Assembly: GCA_025455395.1 (NCBI GenBank)
Contig: JALOMO010000015.1
Location: 1-38,884 of the forward strand
Source of the DNA: Bacteroidales bacterium
GTDB taxonomy: Bacteria > Bacteroidota > Bacteroidia > Bacteroidales > VadinHA17
DNA length: 38,884 nucleotides
Reading direction: 5' to 3'
The first letter of the stretch is position 1, and each line of letters begins with the position of its first letter. The notes under the pieces are model-generated. The model was not told the DNA's origin and did no database searches. It saw only the letters and a list, made by a program, of their open reading frames with translations. Positions 25,801 to 34,293 of the stretch are shown one piece after another. Made by a program: the position numbers and the translations under genes.

Positions 25801-28800
25801 TTAGAAGATCAGACGAACTCCGAGCAGGCAACCCCATGTGCTTGAAGTGCTTATGCTCTTGCTGAGGGTTGTCTTAGTGGCAAAGTCAGTAAGTGATGTT
25901 GCATTGAGCCTGTAAACAGGAGCTGTGGTTGCTGTACCCCTTGTAACAACTGTAAGGGGACGAACATTGTCGTAGCTTGCCAGCGGATTATAGACCCATG
26001 TGCCCCATGCGTCGTTAATCATATTACCGACATTCAGGAAGTCAACACTGACCTGTACGGTATACTTGTGATTAGTGCCGAAGTTGGCAAAGATATCCTG
26101 GAGGATCTTTGCATCAAACCTGTGCATCCAGGGACGCACCTCACCGAATCTTTCTGCATATTCACCCTTGCGTGAATGCAGGTATTCATTGTTGTTGATA
26201 TACTCCCAGAACGCAGCCTGCTGCTGGGCAGCAGTCATTGTAACTCCGCCTGAAGTGTAATTGGCAAAGTTAATCTCGGTTGCACTTGCTGGAACATACA
26301 TCAGGTCTGATGATACACCGTCACCATTGAGGTCATTTGAATATGTATATGACCATCTGCCCTGCTGATAGCCCTGATAAACCAGGGAGAATGTGGTTGC
26401 AAAATGTTTTGCATACTCGATCCTGTAAGAAACATTACCCAGAAGCTTATGCGGTGTGGCGAAGTTTGAGTAGCTCAGCCCTGGATCATTAAGACTTCCG
26501 ATTGCAACGTTGGAAGAATATGCAGAGTAAGCTGCTGATCCCGGGTTTGCAGTAAGATCGTATGCCATTGTATAGGTATAGGCGAACATACCGGAAAATC
26601 CTTTGGAGAAATTCTTGGTCAGCTGGCCGGTAACCGAATATTGATACCCTTCGCTGGCATTGTCAAGCTCCATAGCACTCGCTATTGATGTATTAACTTT
26701 TGCAGCGTTAGTTGATGCCCAGTATTCCCTTTTGTCAGGACCTGTCATTATGCCTGTCGGGGCAGCAAGGTTTATGTTCTGCTGTACAATAGCATTGATA
26801 TCTTTTGAGAAGATTGCCTCTGCAGTGAAGACCATGCTCCATGGAAGCTCAATGTCTACACCTATGTTCGACCTCCATATCTGTGGGAACTTGAATTCCT
26901 TGCCCACCTGCACCACCGATGAGTTGTTAGGCAATGTACTCGGGCTCTGCGGGAAAAGATCAGGCCTGCTGGCTATGAATTCCTTATAGTCAGGATTGAA
27001 CTCCAGGCCGGCAAGGTTAGCATTGCCCGGTCCCCATCCGATCTCAGGTGACTGGATTGTGCCGGAGTTGGTTGGCTGATTGGTGAACCAGACAAATGGA
27101 AGCAGTCCGGTGAAAATACCGGTACCGCCTCTAATCTGCAGTGATCTGTCACCCTTAACATCCCAGTTGAAGCCAAAGCGGGGAGAAACAACAAGCTGAG
27201 TCTCAGGCCAGGTGCCTACATCCATTTTCTTGCCTTCAGCAAAAGTAAGAGCTGCTATTGCCGGGTTGGGCGTCAGATCATATAGATAGAAGGGCATCTC
27301 CAGACGTAAACCATAGGTAAGTTTTATGTTTGGCAAAGCCTGCCACTCATCCTGACCATATATTGATGCAAATCCAAAAGTTGCATAGGCCCCAGGGGCA
27401 TCCTCACCGTTATAACCATAGGTAACTCCGAATCCGGTCGGATCGGCACCGTTGATGAAATCGTCAACAGAACCATAGCGGTAATAGGTGGTACCTTCAC
27501 GAATGTATGAGTTGCGGAAGTACATATGGTCAAATGATATACCACCTGTCACAGTATGTTTATTCAGGTTTATCGTCACGTTATCGACAATGGTCAGAGT
27601 CTTGTTAGTAACGTCATTATTAAAAGTAAAGAGTTCATATCCGAATGACATATACTGGTCACCACCCTGCCATATGTCAACAAACGGGAAGAGGTCCGAG
27701 TTGCTTGTACGGGTGTCTTGTATAAAGGTGTAACTGGCAAGGAACTTGTTGGATATCTTGTTGCCAAACTTGCTGTTAAGTTCACCGGTTATCGAACGTA
27801 CAGTATTCTTAAAACCGTAGAAAGCATTTGAGAATGCCATTGACTGGCTGCTTATACGGTTTGAGTTGCGTGCGTTGTTTGGCGGACCGCTGTTGCCATT
27901 GGTCTGCTGGTCTGAGGTTCCGACAACATCATTATACCTCACGGTAAACTTGTGATTCGTGCTGATGTTCCAGTCAATACGTGCAAGGATCTTGGTATTA
28001 ACATTCTGGAAAGGATCGAAATCCTTGTACTTCCCGGGATCATAATTATATGTCTCAAGGAGATGGTCTCTTACGCGAATCATATCTGACTCGAGTGTTC
28101 TTGAGATCATGAGGTCGGCATTGGCAACTCCGTCAGTGCTTGGTCTCCATGAAACGCCCGGGACTGATTCTGTCCCGTACTCACCGCTGATGAAGAAGAA
28201 TAATTTGTCCTTGATGATCGGACCGCCGATGCGTCCGCCGTAGGTCTGTGAACTTCTCTCCCTGGCTCCTGTAACCTCGTTACCGTCAACTGTATTGCCG
28301 GTAAATGATTCCGGACGAATATATGTATAGGCTGAAGCCTTGAATGTGTTGTCGCCGCTTCTTGTCACTGCATTTATACTAGCTCCTGTAAACTGCGACA
28401 TACGTACATCATAGGGTGCAATATTTACAGAGATCTCCTCGATTGCGTCAAGAGCGATTGGTTGTGCCTCACCACCCGGCAGAGGGTTGCTGCTCAGCCC
28501 GAAGTTATTGTTGAAGGCGGCACCGTCAATTGTAATGGTGTTGAAGCGGCCGTCCCTGCCTCCGAAGGAATTGCCCTGCGCCTGAGGTGAGTACTTGGTG
28601 AAGTCAAGTATACTCCTGCTGATGGTGGGCATGTTAACGAGGTCGCGTCCGCTGACGTTGGTCATGGTGCCGGAACGCTCTGAACTCAGAATAGAATTCT
28701 TAAGGCCTGCCGTGACAACAACCTCCTGCAAGGCTGTGGTTGTCTCAGTGATCTGACCGTTCTGAACATAATTTTCTCCAAGCTTGAGGTAGATATCCGT

Positions 28801-29076
28801 ATAGGTACTCGTTGAATACCCGACAAATGAGACATCAACCTTGTACGGACCACCGACACGCATGTTCTGGATCCTGTAGTTTCCTGCATTGTCGCAAAGA
28901 GCTGCATACTGCGTTCCTGACGGAACATGCACTGCAACAACGGTAGCGCCTGCCATCGACTCTCCTTTGCTGTCAGTGATCTTGCCGCTCAGCGACGAGG
29001 TCGTCACCTGTGCCATCAGGGCCACAGACCCCAGTAACAGTGACAACAGAATAAATGTAAACTTAATTGTTCGCAT
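25801..29076 (-). CDS. TonB-dependent outer membrane receptor, Oar-like
   Basis: A 1091-residue outer membrane protein. The N terminus is a signal peptide (MRTIKFTFILLSLLLGSVALMAQ). A carboxypeptidase-regulatory-like beta-sandwich follows (about 25-115; SLSGKITDSKGESMAGATVV). Then comes the plug domain (about 125-235; ERSGTMTNVSGRDLVNMPTISRS, ITIDGAAFNNNFG, ISVNIAPYDVRMSQFTGASIN). The rest is a large beta-barrel ending in aromatic Phe (GVRLIF), as expected for BAM-assembled proteins. The early barrel segment after the plug resembles Oar-type receptors. It imports, or sometimes exports, an unknown substrate using TonB energy. No SusD partner is adjacent, so it is not a canonical glycan SusCD pair. 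It is divergent from a two-component system. Confidence 0.88.
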   Translation of the reverse strand: MRTIKFTFILLSLLLGSVALMAQVTTSSLSGKITDSKGESMAGATVVAVHVPSGTQYAALCDNAGNYRIQNMRVGGPYKVDVSFVGYSTSTYTDIYLKLGENYVQNGQITETTTALQEVVVTAGLKNSILSSERSGTMTNVSGRDLVNMPTISRSILDFTKYSPQAQGNSFGGRDGRFNTITIDGAAFNNNFGLSSNPLPGGEAQPIALDAIEEISVNIAPYDVRMSQFTGASINAVTRSGDNTFKASAYTYIRPESFTGNTVDGNEVTGARERSSQTYGGRIGGPIIKDKLFFFISGEYGTESVPGVSWRPSTDGVANADLMISRTLESDMIRVRDHLLETYNYDPGKYKDFDPFQNVNTKILARIDWNISTNHKFTVRYNDVVGTSDQQTNGNSGPPNNARNSNRISSQSMAFSNAFYGFKNTVRSITGELNSKFGNKISNKFLASYTFIQDTRTSNSDLFPFVDIWQGGDQYMSFGYELFTFNNDVTNKTLTIVDNVTINLNKHTVTGGISFDHMYFRNSYIREGTTYYRYGSVDDFINGADPTGFGVTYGYNGEDAPGAYATFGFASIYGQDEWQALPNIKLTYGLRLEMPFYLYDLTPNPAIAALTFAEGKKMDVGTWPETQLVVSPRFGFNWDVKGDRSLQIRGGTGIFTGLLPFVWFTNQPTNSGTIQSPEIGWGPGNANLAGLEFNPDYKEFIASRPDLFPQSPSTLPNNSSVVQVGKEFKFPQIWRSNIGVDIELPWSMVFTAEAIFSKDINAIVQQNINLAAPTGIMTGPDKREYWASTNAAKVNTSIASAMELDNASEGYQYSVTGQLTKNFSKGFSGMFAYTYTMAYDLTANPGSAAYSAYSSNVAIGSLNDPGLSYSNFATPHKLLGNVSYRIEYAKHFATTFSLVYQGYQQGRWSYTYSNDLNGDGVSSDLMYVPASATEINFANYTSGGVTMTAAQQQAAFWEYINNNEYLHSRKGEYAERFGEVRPWMHRFDAKILQDIFANFGTNHKYTVQVSVDFLNVGNMINDAWGTWVYNPLASYDNVRPLTVVTRGTATTAPVYRLNATSLTDFATKTTLSKSISTSSTWGCLLGVRLIF

Positions 29077-29148
29077 AATTTGAATTTAGTTAGATAGTTT
29101 ATGGTTGTTGTTCGTAGTAAGAGATTGAAATCAAATTAATTGCTCCTG

Positions 29149-29170
29149 CTGCCCTTTTCTTCAAGGGCAG
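29149..29170 (-). other. Hairpin in the 5' untranslated region of the receptor gene
   Basis: CTGCCCTT, 6-nt loop, AAGGGCAG: a perfect 8-bp inverted repeat about 70 nt upstream of the receptor start. No T run follows on either strand, so it is not a terminator. It would lie in the roughly 200-nt leader if the promoter at 29286-29293 is used. Confidence 0.5.
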
Positions 29171-29285
29171 ACGGTTAAATTACAGTTACGCCCAGATATT
29201 AAAGGTAATGATATTTCGTAATTATTAACAACTTTTTAACGCGTTATTAAGGGGATATCATCAGTCTCTGCTTTAAATATCGGCA

Positions 29286-29293
29286 CAAAGGTA
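29286..29293 (-). promoter_or_regulatory. Candidate -7 box for the TonB-dependent receptor gene
   Basis: The minus strand reads TACCTTTG, matching TAnnTTTG. No TTTG was found at the expected upstream distance. It would give a leader of about 200 nt, and it lies 9 nt from the plus-strand -7 box of the histidine kinase gene. Confidence 0.5.
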
Positions 29294-29302
29294 ATAAACT
29301 CA

Positions 29303-29310
29303 TACTTTTG
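29303..29310 (+). promoter_or_regulatory. Candidate -7 box for the histidine kinase gene
   Basis: TACTTTTG, the same box as in the his and ilv promoters, 22 nt before the kinase ATG. The -33 position does not carry TTTG, so it may be weak or activator-dependent. Confidence 0.6.
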
Positions 29311-29332
29311 TATAAAATAAATTTTTGTTACA

Positions 29333-30280
29333 ATGGTACGACTCATTGCCCTGTTTATCTCGATAGCCCTTCAGATAATCGCCGCCTCCATAGCACTCAG
29401 ATTCATGAAAATAACCAGGTACAGGCTATCATGGATATTGCTTTCAACCTCCTTCGTCCTGATGGCTATCCGCACCTTCATACAGCTCATTGAGTACTTC
29501 CGCGGAAAGCCCTCATTTGAACTTATGATGGTAGATGAATGGATGAATGTGCTTATATCCGTTATGATTATCACTGGAGTGGTGCTTATAAGGGAACTCT
29601 TCTATTCTCTCAAGAGGGCTGAGACTGACAGGCTGAGATCTGAGAGGAGGCTGCTAAACGCTATAATCAATACTGAAGAGACCGAAAAAAAAAGATTTGC
29701 AAAGGACCTTCATGACGGACTGGGTCCCCTTCTTTCCACCGTCAAGATGTCATTATCTGCTCTCACCCCAAAAGTGAAGGATCCGGTGGGAGTTGAAATA
29801 CTCAATAATACCAGTCATGTTGTAAATGAGGCCCTTAATACTATTAAAGAGATCTCCAACAATATGAGTCCACACGTGCTAACCAACCTTGGTGTGGCCA
29901 GCGCCATAAGCATCTTCGCCGCAAAAGTGAACAGTACAAGAAGCGTAACTGTGGATTTCAGGACAAATATGGAGGGCGAAAGGTTCGACACCGACAAAGA
30001 GGTAGTGCTGTATCGGGTTGCTTGCGAACTTATTAACAACGGAATGAAGCACTCCGGAGCATCAAAGATAGAAATGGACCTTAACAGGCACCAAAAAATA
30101 ATTACCTTGCAGTATCTGGATAACGGTAGAGGGTTCGACACCGAAAAACTCTCTTCCGAAGAGGCGGTTGGAATGGGCTTGCCTAATATAGAGACCAGGG
30201 TAAGATCAGTTGACGGGGTCTTTATCATTGAAAGTTCGAAGGGCAAAGGGACAAGTGCGCTGATAAGGGTGGATTTCTGA
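29333..30280 (+). CDS. Sensor histidine kinase, HisKA_3 (NarL-type) family
   Basis: A 315-residue membrane sensor. Three hydrophobic helices fall at about 4-23, 33-50 and 72-90, with no sizeable periplasmic domain, so the signal is probably sensed in or near the membrane. A short coiled coil (about 92-120) leads to the phosphoacceptor motif KKRFAKDLHDGLGPLLS (H127). The HATPase region has the N box ELINNGMKHS (about 233), DNGRGFD, and GMGLPNIETRV, with the terminal KGKGTSALIRVDF. The response regulator gene follows after 53 nt, so this is a matched pair. The stimulus is unknown. Confidence 0.9.
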   Translation: MVRLIALFISIALQIIAASIALRFMKITRYRLSWILLSTSFVLMAIRTFIQLIEYFRGKPSFELMMVDEWMNVLISVMIITGVVLIRELFYSLKRAETDRLRSERRLLNAIINTEETEKKRFAKDLHDGLGPLLSTVKMSLSALTPKVKDPVGVEILNNTSHVVNEALNTIKEISNNMSPHVLTNLGVASAISIFAAKVNSTRSVTVDFRTNMEGERFDTDKEVVLYRVACELINNGMKHSGASKIEMDLNRHQKIITLQYLDNGRGFDTEKLSSEEAVGMGLPNIETRVRSVDGVFIIESSKGKGTSALIRVDF

Positions 30281-30286
30281 AAGTAT

Positions 30287-30314
30287 AAAGGTTAAAGGCG
30301 AAAGGTGAAAGTAA
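30287..30314 (+). repeat. Short tandem heptamer repeat (AAAGGyr, about 4 copies)
   Basis: Four imperfect 7-nt units in a row: AAAGGTT AAAGGCG AAAGGTG AAAGTAA. They occupy about half of the 53-nt gap between the kinase and its response regulator. Confidence 0.7.
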
Positions 30315-30333
30315 GGAAAATGAACATGTTGTA

Positions 30334-30975
30334 ATGGAAAGAATTAAAATTGCACTGGCTGATGATCATCAGCTTTTCCGAAACGGATTAAAGATCCTGC
30401 TGAGCGGGTACAATGAGTTTGAAGTGATCGCGGAGGCATCAAACGGTGCCGAACTGCTTGGAATACTTGAAAACACAATTCCTGACATAGTGCTCATGGA
30501 TATCAGTATGCCGGAGATGGATGGCATTGAGGCAACCGCAAGACTGGCCAGGCAGGCACCCGGAACACGCGTGATCGCCCTCTCTATGTATGGAGAGGAG
30601 GAATATTATTACAAGATGCTTGATGCCGGAGCAAAAGGGTTCATCCTTAAAGATTCTGATATCACTGAGGTTCATGATGCCATTATCGCCGTTCATAAGG
30701 GAGGCAATTTCTTCTCCCAGGAACTGCTGTACCATGTCATCAAACGGATCAAGAACAGGGAGCAGGAGGTTAAGAGCTCGAGCCTGTCAAAACGTGAGAA
30801 GGAGATACTTCTGAAGATCTGCGAAGGACTGTCAAACCATGAGATAGCTGACGCTCTCTTTATCAGCAAGCGCACCGTTGACAAACACAGGGCAAACCTT
30901 CTGGCAAAGACCGGCTCAAAGAATACTGCCAGCTTAATACTGTATGCCATCAAAAACAGGCTCATAGAGATCTGA
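30334..30975 (+). CDS. LuxR/NarL-family response regulator
   Basis: A 213-residue two-domain transcription factor. The receiver domain (about 1-122) has the acidic pocket ALADDHQLF, the phosphoacceptor D56 in DIVLMDISMP, and the conserved Lys in GAKGFILKD. The C-terminal LuxR helix-turn-helix (about 148-210) shows LSKREKEILLKICEGLSNHEIADALFISKRTVDKHRANL. It is the partner of the upstream kinase. Possible targets are its own operon and the divergent receptor gene; this is inferred from arrangement only. It is followed after one base by yraN. Confidence 0.92.
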   Translation: MERIKIALADDHQLFRNGLKILLSGYNEFEVIAEASNGAELLGILENTIPDIVLMDISMPEMDGIEATARLARQAPGTRVIALSMYGEEEYYYKMLDAGAKGFILKDSDITEVHDAIIAVHKGGNFFSQELLYHVIKRIKNREQEVKSSSLSKREKEILLKICEGLSNHEIADALFISKRTVDKHRANLLAKTGSKNTASLILYAIKNRLIEI

Positions 30976-30976
30976 A

Positions 30977-31339
30977 ATGAGTGACAGCGCTTCAATGGGT
31001 GCCAGAGGCGAAGAGCTTGCCGCAGGGTATCTCAGGCAACATGGCTATTTAATCCGTGACAGAAACTGGAAGTCAGGCCGGACAGAGATCGACATCATTG
31101 CCGAAAACAACGAATTCATTGTTTTTGTAGAGGTAAAAACAAGAGCTTCAGACTACCAGGTCCATCCGCGTGATGCGGTCAATGTCCCGAAACAGCGTAC
31201 AATCATTTTTGCAGCTTCAAATTATATAGCCCGATATAACCTTGGGAAAGAGGCACGATTTGACATTATAACAGTGATATTTAACGGGCCCGGATGGGAG
31301 ATAGACCATATTGAGAATGCTTTTTATCCGACAATGTGA
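30977..31339 (+). CDS. YraN family (UPF0102) putative endonuclease-fold protein
   Basis: A 120-residue cytosolic protein of the YraN/UPF0102 family, with G(A)RGEELAAGYLRQHGY at the start, then GRTEIDIIAENNEFIVFVEVKTR. These hold the Glu, Asp and ExK residues of a restriction-endonuclease-like core. Length is normal. The function is unproven; roles in DNA repair or processing have been proposed for the family. It starts one base after the response regulator stop, so it is probably co-transcribed. Confidence 0.88.
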   Translation: MSDSASMGARGEELAAGYLRQHGYLIRDRNWKSGRTEIDIIAENNEFIVFVEVKTRASDYQVHPRDAVNVPKQRTIIFAASNYIARYNLGKEARFDIITVIFNGPGWEIDHIENAFYPTM

Positions 31340-31371
31340 CTGGCGGCTGCAGAGAGCCTGTTAAAAAACAT

Positions 31372-31401
31372 TTTCTCAATCCGATATTATAGATACTTTT
31401 G
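31372..31401 (+). promoter_or_regulatory. Promoter of the C1 peptidase gene
   Basis: TTTC (31372-31375), an 18-nt spacer and TACTTTTG (31394-31401). The -7 box is perfect and the -33 box differs from TTTG at one base. It lies 35 nt before the ATG. Confidence 0.65.
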
Positions 31402-31436
31402 ATTATTCTGATGATTTAAATATCAACATATTCCAA

Positions 31437-32642
31437 ATGAAAAAGACATTATTTGCATTGGTTGCGCTCATCATTGCAGTGATGCAGGTTACAGCGCAGA
31501 AAGCCGGTAAAGAGGCTGTCGTAACCCCTGAAGGTTATAAGTTCACAACAGTTGTTACTCTTCCTGCTTCCCCGGTAAAAAACCAGGCGGCAACAGGCAC
31601 TTGCTGGTGCTTTGCCACCACCTCTTTTATGGAGTCTGAACTCCTTCGTCTTGGAAAAGGGGAGTATGATCTTTCAGAGATGTTCGTTGTAAGGAAAACA
31701 TATGAAAACCGTGTCAGAGACAATTACCTGCGCCAGGGAAAGGGTAACCTCGGACCGGGAAGCCTCTCACCCTCATGGATAAGGATCTTTAACGAGAGCG
31801 GGATTGTCCCCGAAGAGGTCTATAACGGGATTAGCTACAGCTCTCCGGTTCATAATCACGGGGAACTGCAGTCATATATCGAAGCCGTAACAGCTATCCC
31901 TGTCAAGAAAAAGAGTGTCAGCAAAGAATCTGATGAGGTGGTCAGCGCCGTCCTCGATATCTACCTTGGTGATGTGCCGGAGAATTTTACTTATAAGGAA
32001 CAAACATACACTGCAAAATCATTTGCCGCCAGTCTTGGCCTTGACATGAACAACTATGTAAATATCACATCATTCTCCCATTTTCCATTTTATACAGAGG
32101 GACTACTTGAGGTGCCCGACAACTGGGAGATGAACCGTTTCTATAACGTGCCTCTTGATCAGCTGATCAGCATTATTGACAACTCTTTCGCAAAGGGTTA
32201 CACTATTGTATGGGATGGTGATGTCAGCGAGAAAGGGTTCTCCCACTCCAAGGGAGTCGCAGTCGTTCCTGACGTGGTTCATTTTGACAGCTACTCTGCC
32301 ACTGACCGTGCACGATTTGAGAAGATGCCTGAGCAGGAAAGGATGGCCGAGGTGTACAAGTTTGAGAAGCCCTATCCGGAGGTGAATGTTACACAGGAGA
32401 TACGCCAGAAGGGATATGAGGCATTCGTCACTACAGATGACCACCTGATGCACCTTACCGGAATGGTAAAAGATCAGAACGGGACGAAGTATTACATCAC
32501 CAAAAACTCCTGGGGTACTGACAGGAACCCCTTCGGCGGCTACCTGAACATGTCTGAGAGTTATGTCCGGGCGAAGACCATCTACATCCTCGTGCACAAG
32601 GATGCGGTACCTGCAGACATACGTGGCAAATTAGGATTCTAA
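31437..32642 (+). CDS. Secreted C1-family cysteine peptidase (aminopeptidase C / bleomycin hydrolase-like)
   Basis: A 401-residue protein with a signal peptide (MKKTLFALVALIIAVMQVTAQ), so it is exported to the periplasm or beyond. The papain-fold catalytic residues are all visible: oxyanion Gln in VKNQAATGTCWCF (Q50) with nucleophile C56, His in DDHLMHLTGMV (H339) and Asn in TKNSWGTD (N357). The spacing and the GYLNMSESYV segment match the PepC/bleomycin-hydrolase branch, which usually has aminopeptidase activity. It is a stand-alone gene with its own promoter. The substrate is unknown. Confidence 0.88.
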   Translation: MKKTLFALVALIIAVMQVTAQKAGKEAVVTPEGYKFTTVVTLPASPVKNQAATGTCWCFATTSFMESELLRLGKGEYDLSEMFVVRKTYENRVRDNYLRQGKGNLGPGSLSPSWIRIFNESGIVPEEVYNGISYSSPVHNHGELQSYIEAVTAIPVKKKSVSKESDEVVSAVLDIYLGDVPENFTYKEQTYTAKSFAASLGLDMNNYVNITSFSHFPFYTEGLLEVPDNWEMNRFYNVPLDQLISIIDNSFAKGYTIVWDGDVSEKGFSHSKGVAVVPDVVHFDSYSATDRARFEKMPEQERMAEVYKFEKPYPEVNVTQEIRQKGYEAFVTTDDHLMHLTGMVKDQNGTKYYITKNSWGTDRNPFGGYLNMSESYVRAKTIYILVHKDAVPADIRGKLGF

Positions 32643-32666
32643 GGGCACTTCGTCTATTGCCTTTTT
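32641..32666 (+). terminator. Probable terminator of the C1 peptidase gene
   Basis: AAGGGCA, 10-nt loop, TGCCTTT, then TT: a 7-bp stem with one G-U pair that begins at the stop codon. It is modest in strength. Confidence 0.45.
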
Positions 32667-32672
32667 CACAAC

Positions 32673-32745
32673 AGACCACCTCCCCCCTTCCGCCAGATGG
32701 CGGATCGGGGTACTCCTCCTGACTCAGGAGGAGAAATCCTGGTCT
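32673..32745. repeat. REP/MITE-like palindromic intergenic element
   Basis: A 73-nt block between convergent genes, bounded by AGACC and GGTCT. It contains two perfect hairpins: TCCGCCA-GA-TGGCGGA (32689-32704), flanked by CCCC and GGGG, and CTCCTCCTG-ACT-CAGGAGGAG (32713-32733). It has no coding content and no T run, and its composition differs from its surroundings. This form is typical of dispersed palindromic repeats. Only one copy is in the window, so the repeat status is inferred. Confidence 0.6.
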
Positions 32746-32767
32746 AATATAACTCTTCTTTGAGCCC

Positions 32768-33757
32768 CTAGCCAATAAGCAGGTTACAGCCCCGGATATC
32801 TGCATCATCAAACCTGCCGAGTACTTCGAAGGTACCGTCACTATGCATCCTTCCAAGGTCAGAGGTGGCAATGAAGGAACATGAGTAAATATTTGCCAGG
32901 TCAATGACGCTTATTCCGCCGCTTGAACCGGCTTCAGTGGTGTGTGATGATGGGTCATGACTGTCACGGATAAGCACCTTCATCCAAGGCGGTGTATTGA
33001 ATAGTCCGTCGCCATTTGAGTATGCCTGGCTGAGCAGCTCGGTCATTCCGTATTCTGAGTGTACAGAGGAGACATTAAATGAGGCTTTGAGAATAGCATG
33101 CAGCTCTTCTCTTATCATCTCCTTCCGCCTTCCTTTCATGCCTCCCGTTTCCATTATTATCGCGTCGGCAAGGTCAAAGGGTTGCTGTTCTGCCAGCTCA
33201 AGCAGGGCAAAGCTGACCCCGATAAGAAGCACCCTCTTCCCGGCCCTTCGCGCTTCTTCAACAGATCTCAGGAGTGCTTTGTGGTTACCATGGAAGAACC
33301 CTCCGAAGGGATTGCCGGATAGCTCCACCAGCCTCTTTACCATATAGATAAGCGAGGAGCCTTCACGTTCAATATATGAAGGCAGCAGCCCCATGATGGC
33401 ATACTCCGCAGGCTCACCGTAGAATTTGCGGAAGCTCTGCTCAAGGCTTTTATTATAGATTGAAAGTCTCTTCACCGGATGACGGCTCTGCCTCATACCT
33501 GTTGTTCCGCTGCTCAGGAATATTTTCTCTGGCTCACCTTCGCCGGAAATGATCAGATGATCCCTGAAAAAAGTGACAGGCATGAAAGGGATCGAACTGA
33601 CAGATCTGACAGTGTCAGGATGAATCCCAAGGAGCCTGACAAACTCACCATACACCTGACACTCAGCTGCCTGAAAACGAAATATCCCCAGGGCTCTCTC
33701 CTCAAACGATTCAGGAGAGTTGACGGCAAAAATCTCGTCCGCCAGAGACAGGTTCAT
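32768..33757 (-). CDS. LuxE-like acyl-protein synthetase
   Basis: A 329-residue protein of the LuxE acyl-protein synthetase family, which activates an acyl group with ATP and moves it to a protein Cys. The adenylate-forming motif FLSSGTTGMRQSRH is present. HSEYGMTELLSQAY resembles the equivalent region of acyl-CoA synthetases. A Cys lies 6 residues from the C terminus (DIRGCNLLIG), where LuxE carries its acylated Cys. I start at the ATG at 33757; the track uses an upstream GTG. It is the third gene after pgk and a lipoprotein gene. No LuxC or LuxD is nearby, so a bioluminescence role is unlikely. The substrate is unknown. Confidence 0.75.
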   Translation of the reverse strand: MNLSLADEIFAVNSPESFEERALGIFRFQAAECQVYGEFVRLLGIHPDTVRSVSSIPFMPVTFFRDHLIISGEGEPEKIFLSSGTTGMRQSRHPVKRLSIYNKSLEQSFRKFYGEPAEYAIMGLLPSYIEREGSSLIYMVKRLVELSGNPFGGFFHGNHKALLRSVEEARRAGKRVLLIGVSFALLELAEQQPFDLADAIIMETGGMKGRRKEMIREELHAILKASFNVSSVHSEYGMTELLSQAYSNGDGLFNTPPWMKVLIRDSHDPSSHTTEAGSSGGISVIDLANIYSCSFIATSDLGRMHSDGTFEVLGRFDDADIRGCNLLIG

Positions 33758-33759
33758 CA

Positions 33760-34293
33760 CTATTGCGGAAAAGTCTTTGACCCGTCAGGCTGGTAAACCC
33801 ACTGAAATTTGCAGGAAGCAAAAGGCGGCAATTCGACATCATCAAGAACCACCTCGATAGTACGGATCTTGGCGTACTTATCATCACCTGTTCTTATCAC
33901 CCACACCTGATTATTCTTGAGAGGGGCGGCAAGGTCAATCCAGACAGGTGTACCTGCATCAGACAGTGCATTAAAAGCTGCCTGCGCCTCGCTTGCCGTT
34001 GCGTACTCTCCTGCCAGTCCGAACGATGGTTTGAATGTATTTGCCGAGAGAAAGGGTTCAATGACAACACCTCCTGTCACAACTCCGGCCTGTACTGTAA
34101 TATCCGGACCCGGTGTATCGTTGCTCGATACCTTTACTGCCTTGCTGAATGAGAAACCGTATGCATAGAAGATGCTTGTACCGTAGATCTGGTTATCAAT
34201 TGTGATTGTACCCGACAAAGGTACTTCATCTTTGTTGCACCCTGAGATCAGAAGAAGCGGGCAGAGGATATATGCAGGTTTTATTTTCATCAT
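33760..34293 (-). CDS. Small lipoprotein of unknown function
   Basis: A 177-residue predicted lipoprotein. A short charged N terminus and hydrophobic stretch lead to the lipobox LLISGC, with lipidation at the Cys at about position 19. The mature part begins [19 protein letters not shown] and looks rich in beta strands. I recognise no domain. The start (ATGATG) overlaps the pgk stop by 4 nt. The stop adjoins the LuxE-like start, so the three genes form a tight minus-strand operon. The true start could be either of the two adjacent ATGs. Confidence 0.75.
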   Translation of the reverse strand: MMKIKPAYILCPLLLISGCNKDEVPLSGTITIDNQIYGTSIFYAYGFSFSKAVKVSSNDTPGPDITVQAGVVTGGVVIEPFLSANTFKPSFGLAGEYATASEAQAAFNALSDAGTPVWIDLAAPLKNNQVWVIRTGDDKYAKIRTIEVVLDDVELPPFASCKFQWVYQPDGSKTFPQ

